Of a stretch of 64,000 nt of DNA, positions 57,253 to 64,000 are shown piece by piece. The translations under genes and the position numbers were made by a program. This stretch comes from an uncultured Rhodospirillaceae bacterium. GTDB lineage: Bacteria > Pseudomonadota > Alphaproteobacteria > Rhodospirillales > Rhodospirillaceae. Each line of letters opens with the position of its first letter. The first letter of the stretch is position 1. The stretch is taken from assembly GCA_943787205.1 (NCBI GenBank), contig CALSLN010000008.1:1-64000 (forward strand), written 5' to 3'. The notes below the pieces were generated by a model. It had not been told where the DNA came from. It did not search any database and was given only the letters and a program-made list of their open reading frames with translations.

Positions 57253-59073
57253 CTAAAGCCGGTCAAGAGCAAGATCAGAAACATCACCCGCCCAAGCGTT
57301 ATCCAATAAATCTTTGGTGTATCGTGCTGCCGTATCGTCACCCATAGCCGCATAAGTTTCGGCAAGGCCGAACAACGCGAGGCCATTGTTAGGCGCATCG
57401 ATAAGGCTGGCCTTCAACGCCCGTTCCGCATCTTCGTCTCGACCAACAGCCAAGTACGCGGCACCCAGGGATTGGCGAACCGGATAATACCAATAGGGCG
57501 GTTCCATATAATTAACCGTGTCTTGCAATGAAACACCCGCTTCAAAGTAACCTACGGCAGACTCGTGGTCACCACTTGCCTGGGCAATTCGTCCGAGCGC
57601 GACGTTTTGTGCGATCGACAACAATGTCGGCGCAGGAATACCGCTACCAACCAACCCTCTGAAGTTTGCTTTATCGCTTACGGCCGCGATGGCATCGACT
57701 TCGATTAAAGCCGCATCGGCGTCGCCATAGCGAGCGAAGGACACCGCGCGAGCATAGTGCCATATCGCCTTAACGTATGGCGCATCCATGCCCGGGTCGG
57801 GCAAGGCCATGATTTGATCGTGCGTGCCGAACTCCGCATAGGTGAACAACGGCGACACCTTTACGGGCTGGACACCCGGAACAGCCGTAGCGAGAGACAT
57901 CGGGATTAGCGCGTCGAGCTTAGCCGCATATTCCAAACTCCGTGCCCGATCGCCCGCCATGTGCGCCGAGACCAAAACGAAGTGGACGTTATGTGGGTAA
58001 TAACCGAATTGATACATGCCGCCTTGCATAGACTCGGGACGCTGGAAATACGCTTCATCAACCTCCACCGCCTCTACATTGGTTTCTAGCGAATCCAGGT
58101 ACCTGCCGATGCGGTAATAAATATGCGACGGCATGTGAACGATGTGCCCAGCGCCTGGCATCAACCCATGCAAATTCTCCGCATAGGGCACGACCTTCTC
58201 TGGCATCTGAGACGCTTCCAACAAATGAATGTAGAGATGGATGGCGCCAACATGAGACGCGTTGTTTGCCAAAACACCCTCAACTAAAGCGACAGCTTGG
58301 CCATTGCGCCCGGCCGGCGTACGCCCATTGGGTTCCCAATACACCCAGGGCGACTCGTTCATGATCGCATCTGCTGTGAGGACGGCAATTTCATGATTGT
58401 TCGGATACTGGGCCTGCACGTCGATCATCGCCGTCGCGAATGCTTTGTTATAAGGAGCAGATCGCTTGGCAGACTCTTCGCCATAGCGGTTGGCCAGCGC
58501 ATCGATAAGCGCCCGCTCTTGCGGTGAGGCCTTATCGCGGTTATCGACGGCCCGGTCGAGAGCAGCCAAAGCCTGTTCCACCACATCTGGGGACATGGGT
58601 TGGTTAATATTGGGTCCTAAAGCATAGGCTTCGCCCCATGCACACAGAGCGCACTCCGGATCCAAGCTTTGTGCGGTTTGAAAAGAGCGCACCGACTCTG
58701 CGTGATTGAACGCATAGGCAAAGCGCAAGCCCTGATCAAAATAGGCCTGAGCCAACGGCGACGTGGACGTCATGGCGAACGTGAGAGTTCCCAGATCCGA
58801 ATACAATGGCGCCCGTTCAGGGTCCGCCGAAGGGTCGCCCGCGGCTTGCGCCTGACTCATAGAGGCAGCGGCCAGAATTTGCCGAAGCCGACTCGGGCCC
58901 ACCTGACCAGCAGGACCACACATAGCGCCACTGACGGCAGCCGGGCTAAACAATTCAGCCATCTTATCAGGTTGCGAGGCGCCTATCGGTTCTGGGCCTT
59001 CGCCCATAAGCCCAAAGCTCACTGCAAATGCAGCTGTCGAAAACATAAAGATGGCGCGCGTTGGTATCTGCAT
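57253..59073 (-). CDS. TPR-containing exported protein
   Basis: From ATG 59073, behind GAGGGGGAG, the product is 606 residues with a signal peptide. Helix-pair repeats are seen along the protein, for example FAYAFNHAESVRSFQTAQSL, LDPECALCAWGEAYALGPN, IGRYLDSLETNVEAVEVDE and AVGRDEDAERALKASLID. The family is a recurring group of about 550-650-residue periplasmic TPR proteins without a known role. Motif HMPSHIYYRIGR is typical. An earlier start at 59232 lacks a signal peptide. It converges with the beta-propeller gene. Confidence 0.83.
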   Translation of the reverse strand: MQIPTRAIFMFSTAAFAVSFGLMGEGPEPIGASQPDKMAELFSPAAVSGAMCGPAGQVGPSRLRQILAAASMSQAQAAGDPSADPERAPLYSDLGTLTFAMTSTSPLAQAYFDQGLRFAYAFNHAESVRSFQTAQSLDPECALCAWGEAYALGPNINQPMSPDVVEQALAALDRAVDNRDKASPQERALIDALANRYGEESAKRSAPYNKAFATAMIDVQAQYPNNHEIAVLTADAIMNESPWVYWEPNGRTPAGRNGQAVALVEGVLANNASHVGAIHLYIHLLEASQMPEKVVPYAENLHGLMPGAGHIVHMPSHIYYRIGRYLDSLETNVEAVEVDEAYFQRPESMQGGMYQFGYYPHNVHFVLVSAHMAGDRARSLEYAAKLDALIPMSLATAVPGVQPVKVSPLFTYAEFGTHDQIMALPDPGMDAPYVKAIWHYARAVSFARYGDADAALIEVDAIAAVSDKANFRGLVGSGIPAPTLLSIAQNVALGRIAQASGDHESAVGYFEAGVSLQDTVNYMEPPYWYYPVRQSLGAAYLAVGRDEDAERALKASLIDAPNNGLALFGLAETYAAMGDDTAARYTKDLLDNAWAGDVSDLALDRL

Positions 59074-59368
59074 GGTCTGAAACTCCCCCTCGGTCGGGCA
59101 ATTCTGATCGCAGGCGGACCGGCGATCAACTGAGATCTGAATGTGGCGGCAAAAACATACGGCGCGCTCTTTTGACCGCAAGGCCCGAAAATGCATGGCA
59201 GCCATACGCTTATTCTGGCAACGGTCGCACAAACTGGCGCGTTAGTGCACTTCCCGAAGGTGTGACCCGCGCATGCTCTCCAAAGTTTTGCCTTAATTGG
59301 CAGACACTATAAGCTTTGAGACATCGAAATCTTTGAGTTCCCCCTCACGCAAGCACACGGAGCTGGAA

Positions 59369-59743
59369 ATGAAACTTTACCCACAAAGCATCGCGTTCGC
59401 CGCAGCAATAGCGTTCAGCTTAGCAGTGTCGCCCGCATCAGCCGAAACAGAAGATACGGACGAAGTAACGCAGCAGTGCATTAACTTGCGGTCTATTAAG
59501 CAGACGCCCGTCATCGACAACAAAACCATACTGGTCGAGATGAAAGGCAAGACCTACAAGCGGATCGATTTGCGCAACCGTTGTAGCGGCTTAAAAATTG
59601 AAGGCGGGTTTAGTCACGCAACATCAATCAACAAGCTCTGCATTCAAGACACATTGCGTGTCCTGAACTCCGGTGGAATTTGCATGATCGATAAGATCGT
59701 CGACATCACAGAAGAAGAAGCCAAAGCTCTTCGAAAGAGCTAA
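59369..59743 (+). CDS. DUF6491-like secreted protein
   Basis: From ATG 59369 the product is 124 residues with a signal peptide ending SPASA. The mature part contains three spaced Cys residues in TQQCINLRSIKQTPVID, NRCSGLKIEGGF and NKLCIQDTLRV. These match the layout of the DUF6491 family, whose function is unknown. The frame opens at 59297, but that part has no signal. It converges with the cupin gene. Confidence 0.68.
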   Translation: MKLYPQSIAFAAAIAFSLAVSPASAETEDTDEVTQQCINLRSIKQTPVIDNKTILVEMKGKTYKRIDLRNRCSGLKIEGGFSHATSINKLCIQDTLRVLNSGGICMIDKIVDITEEEAKALRKS

Positions 59744-59763
59744 AGCGGCTATTTAGAACTTGG

Positions 59764-60495
59764 TTAAGTGTCTTCTGGCCCTACCGTGAAATACAGCAGC
59801 GCTGCATCCGTACATGTGAGAGATCGGCGCTGCGCACCGGGCGGGTTAAAGTTATAACACCCGTCCGTGTAAGCGTTTTCATCGGTACAACTCAAAGCAC
59901 CCTCTAGCACAAACACTTCTTCAAAGCGCGTCAATGCCTCGCCATCTGCGCCAGACGTCCAGCCTGGCTTTGTCCGAAGAAGCACAGACCCTTCGCCCGT
60001 GTCTGGGTCGAGGCTGAGCACGAATCGCTGCGCATTCTCAATTTCTTCCCAAACCCCTACCGCTGGTTCAGCGTGATACACAACCCCACGTGCTGGCGGC
60101 TCAGAACAAACGTAATACGGAGAGAGCTGAACTGGCTCTTCGACAAAGTTAAAATCCAGCTCTTGGCCGACCCGCGATAGAAACCAAGACTCTTCTGGGA
60201 CGGCACTCTTGAAACCGTGAACCGTTTCCGGCGGATGGAAACAATAAGACTGTGGCGTCAGCCACACCTGGCTATCGAAGGACATCCGACCCTTAACGAT
60301 CAGCAGTTCTTCTGTCGTGTGGTGGTAGTGGGCGGCCCCTGGCGGATTCATACCCTCTTCTGGCTGCAACCGATTCAACGCTGTGCGTTCGCCCGTCTCC
60401 GGATCACGGCTAAGCAACTTGGAATAGATACCTGGTGGCCCGGGCTTAGCCCACGGCATTGCATTGGTATCAAGGAATGGGACGGGATCACGCAT
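59764..60495 (-). CDS. Cupin-domain protein (double cupin)
   Basis: A 243-residue protein with two beta-barrel halves. The first half has AAHYHHTTEELLIVKGRMSF, with the metal-ligand pattern HxH..E and a later His in ETVHGF; the second half (FEEVFVLEGALSC) has lost most ligands. It resembles DUF4437/ChrR-type cupins. The adjacent upstream gene encodes a related cupin, so the two may be ancient duplicates. They precede each other on the same strand, next to an amine oxidase, and may act together. Reaction unknown. Confidence 0.75.
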   Translation of the reverse strand: MRDPVPFLDTNAMPWAKPGPPGIYSKLLSRDPETGERTALNRLQPEEGMNPPGAAHYHHTTEELLIVKGRMSFDSQVWLTPQSYCFHPPETVHGFKSAVPEESWFLSRVGQELDFNFVEEPVQLSPYYVCSEPPARGVVYHAEPAVGVWEEIENAQRFVLSLDPDTGEGSVLLRTKPGWTSGADGEALTRFEEVFVLEGALSCTDENAYTDGCYNFNPPGAQRRSLTCTDAALLYFTVGPEDT

Positions 60496-60570
60496 ATCTA
60501 CACCGATACTTCTTGTTTGCCATCAGAAGATGCCAGGCTATTGAGCTGGCCAAACAGCATCTCATGTTTT

Positions 60571-61299
60571 TCATGATACGAAGTTTACGGCCCAACGACC
60601 ATCGTGCCACTCAAGAATTGTAGCGCCACCTTTAGAATGCTCATGATAGCCGTGCACACCATAGGCTGGGTTATGAAGATACGTTCCAGGCACGATAAGA
60701 CGCGAATCGTCTGGCCCGATATCACCCTCTAGGCAAAATATTTCCTCATGGACAGGATGCCAGTTGGGACCCTTCCCCTCAAAGCCTGCCGGCACCGTCA
60801 ACAACCTGGTATCAGCGCCCGTGTCCGGGTCTTCCCACAACACACGACGCGCAAAGCCATCAAGCCGAACACCATCAATAACAGGAACGATAGGCTCAAC
60901 ATCATAGGCCGATGTTAAGAGCACAGCCTCAGCAGAACTCGCCGGACCAATCGCCGCGTCATCAAAAATGACAATCAGCTCAGCCCCAACCTCAGACACC
61001 AGCCCGGGCAAATCCGCACCAGATGGAATGACAAAGAAACCACCCGCCACCAATACAGTGCCGCCAAGGGTTATTGTCCCAGAGAGCACAAACCCTTGTA
61101 CCGTAGAGGATGCCGCATCGATAGCGACACCGGCATGACCCGGCTGCAAGCGAATAAGCACACTGCGCATAGAGCCATCATCTAAAGCTCTCAGTGTTTT
61201 ACCGTCACAACCACTCAGCCACCCATCACCGACGTCATACCAAGGGATATCTGTGACTGGAAAGCATCGAGACAGATTATGAGAAAGAACCGGCAACAT
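60571..61299 (-). CDS. Cupin-domain protein, second of a pair
   Basis: A 242-residue bicupin. The C-terminal half carries the clearer metal site: NWHPVHEEIFCLEGDIG, with His and Glu ligands, and a later His cluster GVHGYHEHSKGG. The N-terminal half (IVLSGTITLGGTVL-like) is degenerate. The arrangement WEDPDTGADTRLLTVPAGF parallels the sister protein's SRDPETGERTALNRLQPEEG. It lies 9 bases downstream of the amine oxidase gene on the same strand, so the three genes are probably one transcript. Confidence 0.75.
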   Translation of the reverse strand: MLPVLSHNLSRCFPVTDIPWYDVGDGWLSGCDGKTLRALDDGSMRSVLIRLQPGHAGVAIDAASSTVQGFVLSGTITLGGTVLVAGGFFVIPSGADLPGLVSEVGAELIVIFDDAAIGPASSAEAVLLTSAYDVEPIVPVIDGVRLDGFARRVLWEDPDTGADTRLLTVPAGFEGKGPNWHPVHEEIFCLEGDIGPDDSRLIVPGTYLHNPAYGVHGYHEHSKGGATILEWHDGRWAVNFVS

Positions 61300-61308
61300 G
61301 GCTAAACC

Positions 61309-62779
61309 TTAGGTTCGGTCGAGAATTTCAAATGCGGCGCGTTCACCGGATTCCATAGCAGCCTCCATGCCGTAGTCGAGCCGCCGCGTATGCTCGCCTG
61401 CAAAATGCAGTCGACCGTGAGGGATGATCATGTCTCGGGCAAACTTGGTCACCTGGCCCGGCCCGAACATGGGGCTACAGCCCTGCTGCAAACGGTTGAC
61501 GGCCCCAAGAATGGAATCGCAATATTTCGACTTGGCCTTTCGACGCGGGGCGCAGCCGTGCCAACTCATCCACTAGAAACTGCGACGCAGCTTCAGGGGA
61601 AAGCGCAGCAACATGTTGGCCCGACCAGCCGGTCAACACAAACATGCCGCGATGCTCGCCCTCGCCTTTGTGATTATCGATTGCCCAAAACATGCGCACG
61701 GCACCATCTGAAAACAGCCCTGGCTCAAATCCATCCGCTTGCCAAAACGGCTCTTTAATCCGACAGAAGGCCCGGGTCGTCTCTGCGTACTTCAGCCGGT
61801 GAATGGCTTCGTATTGCGGCGCTGGCGGCTTTGGCCAAATCGAGACCATCCGTAAAACTGAAAAGGGTACTGCAGAAACAACAAAGCGCGCGCGATAGCG
61901 ACCACCATCAATGGTGCGCACATCGACACCATCCTCTTCGACATCAATGGCCATGACCTGCTGACCCGTCAGTACCGCACCGGGCAGTTGGGATGCCATC
62001 GCCTGAGGCAGCACCGCTGTGCCGCCTTTGATGTTCTTGGGCCATTGTTCGCCCCCCTCAACAGAAGGAAACTGCAACTCCAGGGTGCCCCGCGTGCGCT
62101 CTTGAAATAGACGCAGAGCCGACACGCCATGCAGATTAGCGCCCAGTCCTGAAACCTCGGCAAGACGAATGCCCGCTTCTGATACGCCGTTGCGTTTGAG
62201 TAAGTCGTGAATTGACACGTCGTAATCAGCGAACTTCGGGTCCAGCCAATCATCCAACTCAACCAGTGGATTTAACTTCGCCAACATCGAAGACCCAAAC
62301 TGCATCGCTGGAATGTTGCGTTCTTCTCCGACCAACATATTGACCGGGGAGTCTGCCCATTCATCCGCCTTGATATGGAGGCCATTAAGGTGCGCGGAGA
62401 ACGGAAGCAGCTTTCGGTCTTCATCCAGCAGCTCAAGCCCCAAGCGATCGACGGCGTCGAGAACACGAGCGTAAGATCCGCTAATCTGCGAGGCACCCAA
62501 TTCGATTGGCACCTCACCGGCATTCGTCTCCCAGGATTCTTCAGCAGACCAAACTCGCCCACCGATTCGCGAGCTGCCTTCCAGCACCATCACATCCAAC
62601 CCTGAGTCGGCGAGAATTCCGGCCGTGTTCAAACCTGACAATCCGGCACCGATCACAACCACATCCACCTGCTCGTTCGCCCGGGCTTGGCGGGTGTGAA
62701 CAAAGGGGCCGGCTGATGCTGCAAGGGTCGATGCGACGGCTGTCTTACCGAGAGCGCGGCGACTTAAGGCCTGAGGCAT
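61309..62779 (-). pseudogene. Flavin amine oxidase with TAT-like signal, frameshifted near the C-terminus
   Basis: From ATG 62779 the protein starts MPQALSRRALGKTAVAST, a twin-Arg signal, followed by the FAD loop VVVIGAGLSGLNTAGILADSG and RIGGRVWS. The frame runs 434 codons to a TAG at 61475 after HSWGRQPFAAGL. One extra G in the run complementary to 61481-61483 is the cause: without it the protein continues GCSPMFGPGQVTKFARD and HFAGEHTRRLDYGMEAAMES, the second FAD motif, to 61309. The repaired length is 489 residues, typical of monoamine-oxidase-type enzymes. Amine substrate unknown. It heads a gene run with two cupins. Confidence 0.85.
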
Positions 62780-62915
62780 AATTATTCTCCGACGAAACAC
62801 GGGGCCATACTCACCCCCTTCAACGGAACCAATCATAGGACCACTGGCGCTTGACAGGGAAATGGAACCGAGCGCGTTCGCCAGTTGGTGAGCTCAGCCC
62901 AGACATTAGAGACTC

Positions 62916-62950
62916 AAAAATAAACCCGGAGACAGAGCTCCGGGTTTATT
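62916..62950 (-). terminator. Rho-independent terminator after the PepSY gene
   Basis: A perfect 12-base-pair stem (AATAAACCCGGA at 62919-62930 and its complement 62939-62950) encloses eight bases. On the minus strand it is followed by a T-run from the A run at 62916-62920. It lies 35 bases after the repaired PepSY stop, so it ends the small redox gene run. The plus strand would also form it, but without a T-run. Confidence 0.88.
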
Positions 62951-62984
62951 AAAATCGCGTAGATCAAATTAGGAACGGACTAGC

Positions 62985-63285
62985 TTATTCCTCTTTGCGA
63001 AAGAGAATTCGACCTCTTTGTGCCAGAATGAGTTGCTCACCGGTTACAGGGTCAAAATAACCTTCAACACGCTGACCATCTGGTGTCGTGCCGTAAACCT
63101 CCCAACAGCCGCCATCCCGGCTTCATGCGACGAACCTCTTGCCAACCGCTCGCCACTAATTGCTGAGTGAGCTGCTCTTCCGTCAACCATTTCGACTGAT
63201 CGACCTCTTCACATTCGTAGAGTCCCGATGCATGAGCCGCACCCGACACCATGAACACCATCGCAATCATAAACAGACGCACCAT
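62985..63285 (-). pseudogene. PepSY-domain exported protein, frameshifted
   Basis: The 5' part from ATG 63285 encodes a signal peptide (MVRLFMIAMVFMVSGAAHA) and LYECEEVDQSKWLTEEQLTQ, then goes out of frame after RRMKPG and stops at 63064. With one G removed from the run complementary to 63116-63118, the frame continues DGGCWEVYGTTPDGQRVEGY, FDPVTGEQLILAQRG, and stops at 62985. The repaired protein is 99 residues, a PepSY domain as seen near heme-iron reductases and DUF2271/MsrPQ-type redox genes. The gene run is closed by the terminator. Confidence 0.8.
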
Positions 63286-63309
63286 TTCTTCTTTCCTCCG
63301 TAATTAAAC

Positions 63310-63920
63310 TCAAATGTTTGCAGGTTTTTTGGGATTCAAGGTCATCCAAATACGATACCCCTCCAAAAGCGCCAACGGAATGAACCGCGCCAGCGCCGGC
63401 CCCAGATTGTTATGAACAAATATCCAATTGCACGAGCGTTGCAAGTGCAGCGGCGTAAACATATCGGTGGAGTGATTTCCACGACGCTCCAAGCTTGCGG
63501 ACAGCATAATCATTGGACGTCAGCGCAAGCGGAATGAATATAAAAAATGCAGCCCAACCTGTCCAAATGCCTAACGCTGTGAATTCATCAAGCATCGCGC
63601 AGACACTGCCCATATCAACGACATAGAGCACAGTGTGAAATACGGCATAGATAAACGCGGCAACGCCGATATGACGACGCCGCTTCATCATCCACATCCA
63701 AAATCTATTGGTCGGAAACAGCATTCTCAACGGTGTGATCATCATGGCCAGAACCATGATCTGCGCAGCCGATTCCCCCGACGGGTGCAGAAGCAATTCT
63801 TCAGTGGTCTGCCCTTCGGGGCCAGTTGCCCCGGACAAAAGAGTGCTCGTCATGCGAAACCCCGGGAAGCGCAAGAATCACCCACATGAAGAGTGGTGCA
63901 TTGACTAATGTTCGAATCAT
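63310..63920 (-). pseudogene. MsrQ-like ferric-reductase-type heme membrane protein, two frameshifts
   Basis: Three frame segments join into one protein. From ATG 63920, MIRTLVNAPLFMWVILALPG; after removal of one G (C run 63860-63863) FRMTSTLLSGATGPEG and RRHIGVAAFIYAVFHTVLYV; after removal of one T (63425-63426 region) WIFVHNNLGPALARFIPLAL, stopping at 63310. The repaired product is 202 residues with five to six helices and His residues placed as in MsrQ, which carries heme and feeds electrons to periplasmic methionine sulfoxide reductase MsrP. A partner gene overlaps its start by ATGA. No intact MsrP is seen in the window. Confidence 0.8.
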
Positions 63921-64000
63921 CTGGTTTTCCCGTCAAAATCAATCTTCAAAGGCATTAACGAAACACAGTCGATAAAGAGCTCGTAAAAACCACCGTGTTT
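63917..64000 (-). CDS. 3' end of an unidentified gene upstream of the MsrQ-like gene
   Basis: The minus strand is open from the window edge to TGA 63919-63917 and reads HGGFYELFIDCVSLMPLKID and FDGKTR at its end. The stop overlaps the start of the MsrQ-like gene (ATGA), so the two are translationally coupled. The 27 residues seen are too few to name the protein; an oxidoreductase partner would fit the context. Confidence 0.5.
   Translation of the reverse strand, partial: KHGGFYELFIDCVSLMPLKIDFDGKTR

Overview
The window looks like chromosomal DNA of an alphaproteobacterium, probably of the Rhodospirillales or a related marine lineage. The evidence is an lptF-lptD-surA-pdxA-rsmA envelope and housekeeping series, a PhaR-controlled polyhydroxyalkanoate (PHA) locus with a short class-III-like PhaC, a PAS_5-type protein and a small alphaproteobacterial XRE regulator. 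This placement is inference from gene content only. I see no rRNA, tRNA, CRISPR array, transposase or integrase.

Layout. 0-4.4 kb: the 3' end of a Sua5/TsaC gene, a GlcD-like FAD oxidase, a VOC protein, an OmpA-type porin that has lost its 5' end, and a secreted unknown. 4.5-18.2 kb: lptF, lptD, then surA, pdxA and rsmA. Between lptD and surA, on the opposite strand, lies a seven-kilobase metal-resistance island (DUF2946-like protein, CzcC, CzcB, CzcA, a small His-bearing protein, a short CDF transporter). 18.2-23.2 kb: NUDIX, MBL hydrolase, two alpha/beta hydrolases and a MATE exporter with a possible leader ORF. 23.3-27.4 kb: the PHA locus (thiolase, PhaC-like, a PhaE-like small protein, PhaR) with two identical palindromes in the divergent promoter, then an XRE regulator. 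27.4-31.5 kb: queuosine genes queA-tgt-queG followed by a SUMF1-fold protein. 31.6-44.4 kb: DUF2937, GST, a secreted subtilase, a GT-C-like membrane protein, a sugar aminotransferase, a six-PAS hybrid kinase with a REC protein, a TylF-type methyltransferase and a TauE exporter. 44.4-50.4 kb: dienelactone hydrolase, DapA-like lyase, leuC, a ferredoxin-type glutamate synthase and a crotonase. 50.4-64 kb: a TonB receptor, a solute-binding protein and an accessory block (PAS_5, atypical hydrolase, beta-propeller, TPR, two cupins, flavin amine oxidase, PepSY protein, MsrQ-like heme protein).

Genes that work together: LptF and LptD export LPS, SurA folds LptD-type proteins, and the surA-pdxA-rsmA genes overlap or nearly abut. 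CzcCBA with the CDF forms a trans-envelope plus inner-membrane metal efflux set. PhaA, PhaC-like and PhaE-like make and polymerise PHA precursors under PhaR. QueA, Tgt and QueG perform successive steps of queuosine tRNA modification.

The most striking property is the number of disrupted genes. I count seven single-base-type frameshifts and two in-frame stops, mostly in accessory genes and clustered near 25.8-26.6 kb and 56-64 kb, while very long genes elsewhere are intact. This is either local gene decay or sequence error, and reads would decide. Other points worth a second look are a tRNA-guanine transglycosylase lacking two zinc cysteines, the missing lptG, the metal island splitting lptD from surA, the twin PhaR-type operators, and an alpha/beta hydrolase with histidine at the nucleophile position.
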